Source of the DNA: Paraburkholderia ginsengiterrae
Lineage (GTDB): Bacteria; Pseudomonadota; Gammaproteobacteria; Burkholderiales; Burkholderiaceae
DNA: 64,000 nt
Direction of reading: 5' to 3'
NCBI RefSeq assembly: GCF_001645125.1
Contig: NZ_LXKA01000232.1
Span: 1 to 64,000 of the forward strand
In this document: piece by piece, positions 1-8,670 of the stretch
Layout of the letters: every line of letters starts with the position of its first letter
Position numbering within the stretch: position 1 is the stretch's first letter
The notes under the pieces: generated by a model
Told to the model about the DNA's origin: nothing
Databases searched by the model: none
What the model saw: only the letters and a program-made list of their open reading frames with translations
Position numbers and translations under genes: made by a program

Positions 1-150
1 GTGCTTCCGCGTCTCGACGGCAATGGCAACTCGCCCCTCGGACTCGCTTTCCGTCCGCTTTACGCCACCGCCCTTGGGTCCTGGTGGGGGCTCGACGCCC
101 AGTCGATCTTGCAGCAGCGTTTCGAGCCGCTGCCGTTGTTACGCGTTTGA
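1..150 (+). CDS. DUF1501 family protein, C-terminal end (partial)
   Basis: Frame 1 is open from the first base of the window to a TGA at 148-150 and gives 49 residues. They contain the run GLAFRPLYATALGSWWG followed by a short Leu/Pro-rich tail, which resembles the C-terminus of DUF1501 proteins (Tat-exported, sulfatase-like fold, function unclear). The gene begins outside the window, so neither its signal peptide nor its start can be seen. It converges on the squalene-synthase-like gene, with 62 bp between the stop codons. The assignment is from family memory of the C-terminal pattern only. Confidence 0.6.
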   Translation: MLPRLDGNGNSPLGLAFRPLYATALGSWWGLDAQSILQQRFEPLPLLRV

Positions 151-212
151 CGACGGCTTGAGGCAGCTTAAGGCGGCTTTGCCGGTGTGTGCGGCAGCGT
201 GCCTCCGCGTGA

Positions 213-1037
213 CTATTTCGCGCGCCACGCAATCCAGAGCTTGCGGATCGGCGTCAGCGAGATGCGTTGATGCAGCACCTGATAACCGTCGCGCTCGATT
301 TCATCCAGCAGTGCCAGCGCCAGCGCTGTCTGTGCAACCAGGGTGCGCTGCAGGCGGCGCTCGCCGGCGGGCACCGCAGCGAGCGCGCTTTGCAGCGCGT
401 CGCGGGCGCGCTTCGTTTCGAAGCGCATCAGTTCGGTGAACGCGTCGGTATATTTTCGATTGATCAGATCCGCGGCGGTTACGTTAAAGCGCTGCATTTC
501 GTCGATCGGAATATAGATGCGGCCTTGGCGCGCGTCGTTACCCGTTTCGACCACGAATTGCGCCAGCAGCAATGCCTCGCCGAGCGGCGCGGACCAGTTC
601 GAATCCCGCGCGGCGCCGTTCGCCGCGGCGCGCGCGACCAGCGACGCGAAGGTGCCGCCCACGCCTTGCACATAGCGGCGCAGATTCGGATAGTCGAGGT
701 AGCGCGCCTGGTCGAGGTCCATTTCGAACCCGGCGAGCAACGCCTGCAGCGCCGGATACTCCGCGTTCATTTCGGGGAGGTGGGCCGCCAGCGCCTTGGA
801 TACCGGATGCGAAGGCGAGCCCGAAGCCAGCGCGGCGATTTCCTTTTGCCACCAGGCGAGTTTGGTGCGGCCCACGGCCGGATCGCTGGTTTCCTTGACC
901 GTTTCCTCGAACTCGCGGCGCAGTGCGAACAGCGCGGTCAGGAGCGGCTGGTTGCGTGCCGGCGCTTGCCGAAGCGCATAGTAAATGCTGGATCCGGGCG
1001 GTGCCGCTTTTTGCTGGCAATAGTCGTCGAAATTCAC
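213..1037 (-). CDS. squalene/phytoene synthase family protein (degenerate, NDUFAF6-like)
   Basis: The 274-residue protein has the all-helical trans-isoprenyl synthase fold pattern: the N-terminal DYCQQKAAPPGSSIYYALR stretch and a second motif NDARQGRIYIPIDE in the middle. The first Asp-rich motif, which binds diphosphate through Mg2+ in true squalene or phytoene synthases, is missing; the equivalent stretch reads LRREFEETVKETSD. That is the pattern of the non-canonical paralogues related to the complex I assembly factor NDUFAF6, so synthase activity is doubtful. I chose the GTG at 1037, where family similarity starts (VNFDDYCQQ). An upstream extension to 1160 is open but looks unrelated. No other hopanoid gene is visible nearby. 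Confidence 0.75.
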   Translation of the reverse strand: MNFDDYCQQKAAPPGSSIYYALRQAPARNQPLLTALFALRREFEETVKETSDPAVGRTKLAWWQKEIAALASGSPSHPVSKALAAHLPEMNAEYPALQALLAGFEMDLDQARYLDYPNLRRYVQGVGGTFASLVARAAANGAARDSNWSAPLGEALLLAQFVVETGNDARQGRIYIPIDEMQRFNVTAADLINRKYTDAFTELMRFETKRARDALQSALAAVPAGERRLQRTLVAQTALALALLDEIERDGYQVLHQRISLTPIRKLWIAWRAK

Positions 1038-1271
1038 TGGATTGGGAATGTGGGGAAGGGCGGACGAAGCGAAGGCGCGTCGTGCGGGCATCAAGCCAAA
1101 AATTGTAGCATCGGCGCCGCTTCGGCATATGCTGGGCAGATGCAGACAAGCGCGAATCAATCGGTTAGAATCTCGCGCTTACGCTTTCGGGCACGTGCTT
1201 CTGGCGCGGCTCGGGGCAAGCAGGAGAACGGGTAAACGCGTGCGGTCAAACGCGCTGCGCCGTGCCCGGCT

Positions 1272-1358
1272 GCGAGGGTGGCGAAATTGGTAGACGCACC
1301 AGGTTTAGGTCCTGACGCCCGCAAGGGTGTAGGGGTTCGAGTCCCCTCCCTCGCACCA
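1272..1358 (+). tRNA. tRNA-Leu (anticodon UAG)
   Basis: An 87-nt cloverleaf with acceptor stem GCGAGGG/CCCTCGC, the D-loop signature AAATTGGTAGACGC, a 7-nt anticodon loop TTTAGGT giving anticodon UAG, a long class II variable arm, the T-arm GGGGTTCGAGTCCCC, discriminator A and an encoded CCA. The long variable arm and the anticodon both indicate leucine (CUA codons). It is divergent from the squalene-synthase-like gene and is followed by a hairpin terminator. Confidence 0.97.
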
Positions 1359-1385
1359 TCATGAAGTTCAGCGGTAAAAGTAAAG

Positions 1386-1420
1386 AAAGGCGGAACCTGT
1401 CAAGGGTTGCCGCCTTTTTT
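1386..1420 (+). terminator. Rho-independent terminator of tRNA-Leu
   Basis: AAGGCGGAACC pairs with GGTTGCCGCCTT (one bulged G) and is followed by a T-rich run (TTTTTTCTTTTT). It lies 28 bp after the tRNA CCA end, which fits termination of the tRNA transcript. Confidence 0.8.
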
Positions 1421-1512
1421 CTTTTTCCATCGCACTTGAACGTAGCAAGGCGGGTTTTCCCGCCACGCCTTGAATTCCTGGATGAAGCGGATTAGCGCGG
1501 CGGCGTGTCGCA

Positions 1513-1794
1513 TCACGCGGCCGGCGTTTGCGCGTCCGCGCCCGGCAACTCTGCTTGTGCGGCGCCTTCGAGAAAGCGGCGGGTCGAGTCGAAGGCTTGC
1601 AGCATTGCGTCGGGCATCGGTGCTTGCTGCATCACGGCCTGATGGTTTTCAAACGCCGAAGCAAGCAGCTTCGCCAGTTCCGGCGAACGCAAATGACGCA
1701 GCAGCACGCTGACGGCAATCGCCGTTGCCTGGCTCGCGCCGGCCGTCTGGAGTTCCGACGCGGTGAGGGCGGCGATCTGTTTGTTGATGTCCAC
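1513..1794 (-). CDS. small hypothetical protein, 93 aa
   Basis: I do not recognise a family. The GTG at 1794 is the best start because AAGGAAG sits 5 bp upstream; the frame stays open to 1896 but without a ribosome site. The protein starts VDINKQIAALTASELQ, is Ala/Leu/Gln-rich and probably mostly helical, and has no signal peptide or membrane segment. It is transcribed away from the DUF2339 gene and toward tRNA-Leu. Third-position GC is high, as in the neighbours, which supports it being a real gene. Confidence 0.65.
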   Translation of the reverse strand: MDINKQIAALTASELQTAGASQATAIAVSVLLRHLRSPELAKLLASAFENHQAVMQQAPMPDAMLQAFDSTRRFLEGAAQAELPGADAQTPAA

Positions 1795-2017
1795 TGAAAC
1801 TTCCTTGGATGAAATGTGGGAGATTGAAGGCTCGGTGGCCAAACCCGAATTTTGACATGGTTGGCCAGCTGCCGTGAACGCGGCGGCGTTGCGCATGCTT
1901 CAGTGTGGTATTCCGCTCCGTCGTTTTCGCCGGATTGCTGATCTAATACTCTCGGGGGATGAATCCATGTGTGGCTAAATGGATCTTGCTACGGAGCACA
2001 ATAATTAGAGGCTTGCG

Positions 2018-4882
2018 ATGAGCGTGATATTCGCCATGCTCGGCGCGGTGGTCGGCATGCTGATCGCCTGGTCGAACGATTTGCCGGTTGGCTTCTGCGC
2101 GCTGACGGGCGGCGTAGCCGGTTTTGCGCTGGCGCGTCTGCTGCGGCATCAGTCGCCGGGCAGCACGGCGGAACCGGCGTCCAAGCCTGCCGCAGCAGAC
2201 AACCGGAGTTCACCAGGCGACCTCGCCACGCGCGTCGAGCGGCTGGAGCGCGAGATCGTCGTATTGCGCGGCGAGATTCGTCGGTTGAGCGAAGGGGAAA
2301 TGGCGGGTGCCGGAGTCGATGGCCCGCAAGCTGCTGCCCCTGCGGCGACCTTGCCACAGCGCCACGACACGGCGGCGAGCCCTGACGCGCTCTCGCCCGC
2401 AACCGGGCAGGCGGCGCGTCCTAAGGCGCCGATGCCAGTGGTTCAAGAGGCCAGCGCCGTGCCCGCCCCGGCAGGCGCCGAAACCATCAAGTTGCCCACG
2501 CCGCCGCGCGGCCCGGATTTCGCCGAACGCCTCTTCAAAGCATGTCGCGAGTGGTTTTTGGGCGGCAATGCCGTTGTGCTCGTTGGCATCATCGTGCTGT
2601 TTTTCGGCATTGCCTTCCTGCTCAAATACGCGGCCGACAACAGCCTGCTGCCGATTGAATTCCGCCTCTCCGGTGTCGCGCTCGCCGCGACCGCGCTGCT
2701 CGTGCTCGGCTGGCGCATCGGTGAACGCCGCGGCGCGTATGGGCTGATCCTGCAAGGAGGCGGCGTCGGCGCGCTCTATCTGACGGTGTTCGCCGCCACC
2801 CGGCTCTATGATCTGCTACCGGTGGCTACCGCCTTGCCGTTAATGATCGCCATCTGCGCGCTCAGCGCATTTCTGGCCGTACGGCAGAACGCTTCGTCGC
2901 TGGCATTCATGGGCAGCGCGGGCGGTTTTCTCGCACCGCTCCTGTTGACGACGGGCGTCGGCAGTCATGTGATGCTGTTCAGCTACTACGCGCTGCTCAA
3001 CGCGGGTATCCTCGCGATCGCGTGGTTCAAGGCGTGGCGCCCGTTGAATCTGCTCGGCTTTGTGTTCACGTTTTCGATTGGCGCCGCGTGGGGCGTGACG
3101 GCCTACCGGCCCGAACTGCTTGCCAGTACGGAGCCGTTCCTGATTCTGTTTTTCCTCATGTATGTCGGCATCGCGTTGCTCTACGCGGTTCGCCGCGAGA
3201 TCGCGCTGAAGCACTACGTCGACGGCACACTGGTGTTCGGCACGCCGCTGGTGACGATCGGCTTGCAAGCGGCCCTAATGAGGGGCACCGAATTCGGTCT
3301 GGCGTGGAGCGCGGTGGCGTTGGCTGCGTTCTACCTCGCGGTCGCGGGCTGGCTGTCGCGCCGCCGCGAGCGGCTCGGCATGATGTTCGAGGCCATGCTC
3401 GCGCTCGCGGTGATCTTCGCCACGCTCGCCGTGCCGCTCGCGTTCTCCGGCCCGACCACGAGCGCGGTTTGGGCGATCGAAGGCGCCGCGATCACGTGGC
3501 TTGCCGTGCGCCAGCGACGTCTCACCGCGTTCGGCTTCGGCTTGCTGCTGCAGTTAGCCGCGGCGCTCGCGTACGCGTATGCGGCCGGTCCGATCATGCC
3601 GGGCGAGGGCGTGAACGTCTGGCCGGTCCTGAATGGCGCGTATATCGCCTCCGTGCTGATTGCGCTCGCGAGCCTCTTCACGGGATGGCGTCTGCACGGC
3701 CGCGCCGAAGCCGCCGAGTGGCATGCATGGATGCCGCAGATCGGTCTCGCCGCCAGCGTGTGGGGCCTGTTGTGGTGGATTGCGGGCGGTCTCCACGAAA
3801 TCCATGCCTACGCCGATGCTCACCTCCCGTATGATCATGCGCGTTTCGACATTGCCGCCGTCGCGCTGTTTGCCGTGCTTTCGGCGTGTCTCGCGCACGG
3901 TGCGCGACGCGCGCTGCGCTGGCCGCTCGCCGAACTCCCCGCGCTCGTGCTCGTACCGGTCCTCGCACTGCTGACCGCGGGGCTCTTCATCTTGGGTGCA
4001 GCGCCGGTCAGTGGTTACGGCTGGCTGGTTTGCGCGCTGGCCGCTGGCTGCGCGTATGGCTTGTTGTGGCGCCAGCAGCGCGACGTCGCCGATGCCGTGC
4101 TCGGGCCGCTTCACACGCTGATGTTCTGGACGGCCGGCGCGTTTGCGGCGCTGGTGGGCTATTGGGGCTTGCGGGACTATGTGCCCGAAGGCGCATGGAG
4201 CTGGAGCGCGTGGGCCTATGGCTTCGGTGTGCCGCTGTTGCTGGTGGCGGGCGTCGGGCACCGTCTGCGCTGGCCGGTCGCTCGCTTCCTGCGCGCCTAT
4301 CAGGTGTGGGGCGCGGCGCCGCTCGCCGTCCTGCTGTGGGCGTGGAGCATCGCGAGCGTGACGAGCGATGGCAGTGCCGCGCCGCTCATCTGGCTGCCGG
4401 TCCTCAATTCGCTCGACGTCGCGCAGATCCTCGCGTTCATCGCCTGGCTGGTCTGGGTGCGGCGGCTGCGTGAGGCAGGCGTGCAATGGCATCCACGCTT
4501 TGCAGGCCACCTGCTGTTTGCCACGCTGTTCCTGTGGTTCAACGCGCTGCTGCTGCGCACGCTGCATCATTGGTTCGGTGTGCCGTACCATCTCGCGGCG
4601 ATGTCACACTCAATGCTCGTGCAGGCGTCAATATCGGTATTCTGGACAGTGTGCGCGCTCGCCATGATGATCTGGGCAACGCGCCGGGAGAGCCGGGTGG
4701 TCTGGTTCATTGGCGGCGCGCTCCTCACGGCGACCGTTGTCAAACTGTTCCTGTTCGATCTGTCGCATGTGACCGGCATCGAGCGGATCGTTTCGTTTAT
4801 CGGCATCGGTTCGATGTTGCTGCTGATTGGCTACTTCTCACCCTTGCCGCCCAAAGGCGTGGTTCCGGAAACAGAACAATGA
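2018..4882 (+). CDS. DUF2339 polytopic membrane protein
   Basis: 954 residues. An N-terminal membrane hairpin (about residues 3-42) is followed by a Pro/Ala-rich soluble linker with a short coiled-coil stretch (VERLEREIVVLRGEIRRL, about 70-90), then a very long run of hydrophobic helices from about residue 185 to the C-terminus, probably more than 20 transmembrane segments. This is the layout of DUF2339 inner-membrane proteins, whose function is unknown. The stop overlaps the start of the DUF3999 gene (ATGA), so the two are translationally coupled; the pairing of DUF2339 with DUF3999 is common and suggests one envelope complex. Start chosen at ATG 2018, with GAGG just upstream. Confidence 0.9.
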   Translation: MSVIFAMLGAVVGMLIAWSNDLPVGFCALTGGVAGFALARLLRHQSPGSTAEPASKPAAADNRSSPGDLATRVERLEREIVVLRGEIRRLSEGEMAGAGVDGPQAAAPAATLPQRHDTAASPDALSPATGQAARPKAPMPVVQEASAVPAPAGAETIKLPTPPRGPDFAERLFKACREWFLGGNAVVLVGIIVLFFGIAFLLKYAADNSLLPIEFRLSGVALAATALLVLGWRIGERRGAYGLILQGGGVGALYLTVFAATRLYDLLPVATALPLMIAICALSAFLAVRQNASSLAFMGSAGGFLAPLLLTTGVGSHVMLFSYYALLNAGILAIAWFKAWRPLNLLGFVFTFSIGAAWGVTAYRPELLASTEPFLILFFLMYVGIALLYAVRREIALKHYVDGTLVFGTPLVTIGLQAALMRGTEFGLAWSAVALAAFYLAVAGWLSRRRERLGMMFEAMLALAVIFATLAVPLAFSGPTTSAVWAIEGAAITWLAVRQRRLTAFGFGLLLQLAAALAYAYAAGPIMPGEGVNVWPVLNGAYIASVLIALASLFTGWRLHGRAEAAEWHAWMPQIGLAASVWGLLWWIAGGLHEIHAYADAHLPYDHARFDIAAVALFAVLSACLAHGARRALRWPLAELPALVLVPVLALLTAGLFILGAAPVSGYGWLVCALAAGCAYGLLWRQQRDVADAVLGPLHTLMFWTAGAFAALVGYWGLRDYVPEGAWSWSAWAYGFGVPLLLVAGVGHRLRWPVARFLRAYQVWGAAPLAVLLWAWSIASVTSDGSAAPLIWLPVLNSLDVAQILAFIAWLVWVRRLREAGVQWHPRFAGHLLFATLFLWFNALLLRTLHHWFGVPYHLAAMSHSMLVQASISVFWTVCALAMMIWATRRESRVVWFIGGALLTATVVKLFLFDLSHVTGIERIVSFIGIGSMLLLIGYFSPLPPKGVVPETEQ

Positions 4883-6372
4883 AACGTGCTTTCACCCTGA
4901 CCGGCTGGTGCTGTGCGATCGTGGCGCTGTGCGCGTCGGCGCCCGTGTTCGCGGCAGATCATTTTGCGCAGCGCTTCGCCCTTCAACTCGAAGAAGGCGC
5001 AGCGTACTACAGCGTGACGCTGCCGGCCGCGGTCTATCTGGCAAGCGATCGCGGCGATCTTGGCGACGTGCGTGTCTTCAACGGTGCGGGCGAACCCGTG
5101 CCGTATTCGCTCGATGCGGCACGCGAACTTACCCGCGTGCCGCCTACGCTGCACGCCGTGAACTGGTTTCCGTTGCCGCCGGCCGCCGCCGGTTCCAGCT
5201 CCAGCTCCCGGCTCGGCGTAACGATTGCCGCCGACGGTTCGCTGCACGCCACCGCAGCCCCGCCGGCGCGCTCGCAACACGACACCGAATTGATCGATAC
5301 CGGGCGTGCGTCCCCTAAGGCGGGCGCGTCCGGAGCGCCGCCGTCGAACGAGGCAAACGCGTTGGTCGTCCATCTGCGCGATGACAATTACCAGGGGCGC
5401 GTCACCGTTGAAGCGAGCGACGATTTGCAGCACTGGAAACCCGCCGGCGACGCTCAACTCCTCAAGCTCAGCTACAACGGCAGCACGCTGAGTCAGGACC
5501 GGATCGAACTGGACGGCACGCGCGCGCGTTACCTGCGTTTGCATTGGCTCGATGGCGTGCCGTACGTCGATTCGATGGAACTGGAGGTGCAGCCCGTTGC
5601 CGCCGACAATGTGCAACGGACAGGCCGGATATGGAACGAAGGCATCGTTGCTCGCGCGGGGCCGAAACCCGGCGAGTATTTCTTCGTGACGGGCGGCCCA
5701 TTCCCTGTCGAACGCTTGCGGCTCAACCTGCCTCAGCCGAATACCGTTGCGCCTGCCGTCGTCTACTCGCGTGCGGGGCTGGACGCGCCGTGGCGCCAGG
5801 TGGCGAGCGCGACGCTGTTCCGCTTGCATAACGGCGCGGTGGAGCAAAGCAACCCGGAACTCGAATTGATGCCCGACACGGATCGCCAATGGCGCGTGGT
5901 GGTCGATACGCGTAACGGTGGACTTGGCGCTGGAACGCTGACCGTTGCGGCGGGCTGGCGTCCGGCAACACTGACGTTCGTCGCGCGCGGAGCCGCGCCG
6001 TTTACGCTTGCGGTGGGGAGCGCGGCGGCGGTGTCGTCGGCGGTGAGCCGCGGCGATCTGCTGATGGGGGCTTCGTCCGTTGCCGCCACAGCGCGAGTCG
6101 GCGATGCGCTGTCAGCGCCGCCGGAGGCCGATGCGCGATCCAGCGGAGATGCGGATGCGCGTCGCCGTTACTTGCTGTGGGCGGCGCTGGTGCTGGCTGT
6201 CGGCTCGCTTGGGATGATCGCCCGGCGCCTCGCTCGTGGCGCACGGGTTCACGCGGGCGATGTGGGGAACTCAGGCGCACCTGATTCGCCCGGCCGCGCC
6301 GGAGCCGCGGGCACGGATGCGGCTGGCAGTGCCGCGGATATTCCGAACGGGCATCGCGACGACAAGACGTGA
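4879..6372 (+). CDS. DUF3999 family exported protein
   Basis: 497 residues. A signal peptide (about 1-25, ending near SAPVFAAD) leads into a large, beta-rich periplasmic region, and one transmembrane helix near the C-terminus (YLLWAALVLAVGSLGMIARR) is followed by a short charged tail. This matches DUF3999 (partner of DUF2339, function unknown). The ATG at 4879 overlaps the upstream stop in an ATGA arrangement, which fixes the start even though the frame is open far upstream. Probably anchored in the inner membrane with the bulk in the periplasm, where it could contact the DUF2339 protein. Confidence 0.88.
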   Translation: MKRAFTLTGWCCAIVALCASAPVFAADHFAQRFALQLEEGAAYYSVTLPAAVYLASDRGDLGDVRVFNGAGEPVPYSLDAARELTRVPPTLHAVNWFPLPPAAAGSSSSSRLGVTIAADGSLHATAAPPARSQHDTELIDTGRASPKAGASGAPPSNEANALVVHLRDDNYQGRVTVEASDDLQHWKPAGDAQLLKLSYNGSTLSQDRIELDGTRARYLRLHWLDGVPYVDSMELEVQPVAADNVQRTGRIWNEGIVARAGPKPGEYFFVTGGPFPVERLRLNLPQPNTVAPAVVYSRAGLDAPWRQVASATLFRLHNGAVEQSNPELELMPDTDRQWRVVVDTRNGGLGAGTLTVAAGWRPATLTFVARGAAPFTLAVGSAAAVSSAVSRGDLLMGASSVAATARVGDALSAPPEADARSSGDADARRRYLLWAALVLAVGSLGMIARRLARGARVHAGDVGNSGAPDSPGRAGAAGTDAAGSAADIPNGHRDDKT

Positions 6373-6387
6373 GTTCGACTTGGAGCC

Positions 6388-6419
6388 GGGGCCGGCGCTA
6401 ACTCGTCGGCGCCGTCCCC
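6388..6419. terminator. GC-rich hairpin between convergent genes
   Basis: GGGG-C-CGGCGC pairs with GCGCCG-T-CCCC (one mismatch, about 10-nt loop) just after the DUF3999 stop and before the end of the convergent marR gene. It has no T-run on either strand, so termination is only suggested by position and symmetry. Confidence 0.35.
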
Positions 6420-6524
6420 CCAGGTTGCTGGCTGCTGGCATGCATCGTCTGGTACGCACGGTATCGGGTCACTGGGTCACACCGGGTTACCGGGTCGCGC
6501 GCACCTCGAAAAGCTACTGGCGCT

Positions 6525-6977
6525 TCACTCCTCGCGCGCCGTCAACGTGCCAATGATCTTGTCGAGCGCGAGGCTGAAGGCCTCTTTTTCCCGATCGTCG
6601 AGACAGTCGAACATGTCTCCATTCCATTTGCGCGCGATCGGCATCACCTTGCGGTACAGCGCGCGGCCTTCCGCTGTTAGCGAGACCAGCACTACGCGAC
6701 CGTCTTCCGCGCTCGGCTCGCGCTTCACGAGCCCTTGCTTGATCAGCGCTTCAGCGGCGCGGCTTGCCTGGCTTTTGTCGAGATTGGCATGCCTCGCCAG
6801 TTCCATGATCGAGAACGGCCCGAACGACCCCACCGATGCCACCACCCGCGCTTCAGGCAGGGTCACGCCAAGCTTGTCCTGATAGCGCTCGCTGATACCG
6901 CGCTCCGCGAGTTTGTTCAGCACATGCAAACGGTACGTGAGGAACTGTTCGAGTCCGGTTTTGGCGGAGTCCTTCAT
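6525..6977 (-). CDS. MarR family transcriptional regulator
   Basis: 150 residues with the MarR winged-helix pattern: an N-terminal dimerisation helix, then a DNA-recognition region around residues 40-100 with MELARHANLDKSQASRAAE as the helix-turn-helix and VKREPSAEDGRVVLVSLT as the wing. The conserved D-x-R in the wing (EDGRVV) is present. The start at 6977 is preceded by GGGAAG at 6 bp; an in-frame extension to 7043 lacks a ribosome site. The gene lies 62 bp beyond the end of the glycerate kinase gene in the same direction, so the two may be cotranscribed. Ligand unknown; a phenolic acid would be usual for the family. Confidence 0.88.
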   Translation of the reverse strand: MKDSAKTGLEQFLTYRLHVLNKLAERGISERYQDKLGVTLPEARVVASVGSFGPFSIMELARHANLDKSQASRAAEALIKQGLVKREPSAEDGRVVLVSLTAEGRALYRKVMPIARKWNGDMFDCLDDREKEAFSLALDKIIGTLTAREE

Positions 6978-7039
6978 GGTCTTCCCGTAATGAGTGATCG
7001 GTCGCGGCGCAATGATTGTTGCCGCAACCGTTCCTCCGG

Positions 7040-8185
7040 TCAACGCGCGCCGTATTTTAGACGCGTCAATTGTTCTGCTTCATTCGCCAACAGGCGTGCG
7101 GCATCGCGAATCGCGACCTCCAGGGTGATCGGCCCCGGGGCGGGCGAGAAGCAGCCGCTGAAGTGTTCGGCGAGACGCGGCAACGCTGCGGAGTCGACCG
7201 CACCGGAGAGCAGGGTGGCCGGTACGCCCGCCGCCTGCGCATGACGACAGGCAATGAAGGGCGCCTTGCCATGCAGCGTTTGCACGTCCGAACGGCCTTC
7301 GCCGGTAATCAGCCAGTCCGCGCCTTCGAGCGCCGCGTCGAGACCGATTTGCCGCGCGACGGTTTCCGCGCCCGGTTCGAACTGCGCGCCGAGCATATGC
7401 AGTGCGAAGCCGAGGCCGCCGGCCGCACCCGCGCCGGGTTGATTGCGCGCGGTGCGGCCAAGTGCCGCCTCGAGCAGATCCGCGAAGCGCCCGAGTGCGG
7501 CGTCGATCGAGGCAACCTGCTCGGGCTTGACGCCTTTCTGCGGACCGAACACGGCGGTCGCGCCGTGCTCGCCGGTGAGCGGGTTGTCCACGTCCGACAT
7601 GCCGACGAACTGCGTATCCGCCAGGCGCGAATCGAGTTGTGAGACGTCGACACGCGCCACCCGCGCGAGTTGCTCGGGCGTGGCGTCGAGTTCATTGTCT
7701 TGCGCGTCGAACAGTTTCAGGCCGAGGCCGGCCAGCAAACCGGCGCCGCCGTCGTTCGTGCTGCTGCCGCCGAGCGCGACGAAAAAGCGCCGCACGCCGG
7801 CATCCATCAGCGCGCTAATCGCTTCGCCCATGCCACGGGTGCTGCGCGCCTCCACCGGCACGCCCATGCCTACCGGGTCGGTAATGCCGACCACCTCCGC
7901 CGTTTCGACGATCGCGCTGCCGTCGGCCAGCAGGCCGGTGAGCGCTTCGCGCAGCGGGCCGGCCGCGCCGCGCACGCTCAGCGTGCGGCGCTCGCCGCCG
8001 CGCGTGGGCATGGCGTCGAGCGTGCCTTCGCCGCCGTCGGCCATCGGGCAGATGCGTACTTCGGCATCGAGACGGGCGCGCTGGATGCCCGAGGCAATGG
8101 CCTGCGCGACTTCTTCCGCGCTAAGCGAGCCTTTGAAGGAATCAGGAGCAATGACGACGACAGGCGAGGACGGCAAATTCGGCAT
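7040..8185 (-). CDS. glycerate kinase (GlxK/GarK family)
   Basis: 381 residues, the usual length for this family. The N-terminus holds the signature IAPDSFKGSLSAEEVAQAI and MADGGEGTLDA, and the middle holds ALGGSSTNDGGAGLLAGLGL, both typical of the GarK/GlxK type, which phosphorylates D-glycerate (to 2-phosphoglycerate in the well-studied members). It is a cytosolic enzyme of glyoxylate and sugar-acid metabolism. It stands alone apart from the marR gene just downstream, with no other glyoxylate gene near, so the in vivo pathway cannot be read from context. The ATG at 8185 gives the family-typical start. Confidence 0.93.
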   Translation of the reverse strand: MPNLPSSPVVVIAPDSFKGSLSAEEVAQAIASGIQRARLDAEVRICPMADGGEGTLDAMPTRGGERRTLSVRGAAGPLREALTGLLADGSAIVETAEVVGITDPVGMGVPVEARSTRGMGEAISALMDAGVRRFFVALGGSSTNDGGAGLLAGLGLKLFDAQDNELDATPEQLARVARVDVSQLDSRLADTQFVGMSDVDNPLTGEHGATAVFGPQKGVKPEQVASIDAALGRFADLLEAALGRTARNQPGAGAAGGLGFALHMLGAQFEPGAETVARQIGLDAALEGADWLITGEGRSDVQTLHGKAPFIACRHAQAAGVPATLLSGAVDSAALPRLAEHFSGCFSPAPGPITLEVAIRDAARLLANEAEQLTRLKYGAR

Positions 8186-8472
8186 GGTGTCTCTGGATGG
8201 TTGGAATCGTTGCGAGAGCGGAGGACATGATGGGCTGCAGGCACAGCCCCAAGCGCTGCCGTTAGCTTATCAGCATGGGCGCGCCGACTGAATATGTCGA
8301 ATGGCATAGCCGGAATCGTAAGGGGTCTGATGCGAGCGCGCGGTGCACCGCGGCAGTGCGGGAACAGGGCTGAAACGGGCCGGAAACAGCCCGGAAAACA
8401 GAAAAATATTGACAAAAGCGCCGATAAAAACGCGCGCGGGCATCGAATCCCGGCTAGCCGCTCAAATAGTTT

Positions 8473-8480
8473 GCTAAAAT
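8473..8480 (+). promoter_or_regulatory. candidate extended -10 promoter for tig
   Basis: TGCTAAAAT is an extended -10 element lying about 190 bp before tig; no good -35 is visible at the right spacing, as is usual for extended -10 promoters. The surrounding 8186-8670 stretch has no gene that I can support. It also holds a TTGACA at 8409 with no matching -10. Confidence 0.4.
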
Positions 8481-8670
8481 ATTCGGCTCTTTGGACTCAA
8501 CCGTGCTGCCAGCGGCCTGCAAGCCCGCGGCGCAGGCGCCAAGTCGATGCAAGGCGCGATGCAAGGCGATAACGTAAAGCGATCACGCAAAGCGAATCGC
8601 AACGCGACATCGACGGCCGGCACGGAGAAGATAACTGATTCGCTCGAATAATTTTAGGACGATTGAAGCC

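Noticed and set aside
4486-4878. N-terminal extension of the DUF3999 gene
   Set aside because: Lies within DUF2339 coding sequence; the ATG at 4879 begins a clear signal peptide.
8409-8414. TTGACA as a tig -35 box
   Set aside because: No -10-like sequence at 16-18 bp; the extended -10 at 8473 is more convincing.
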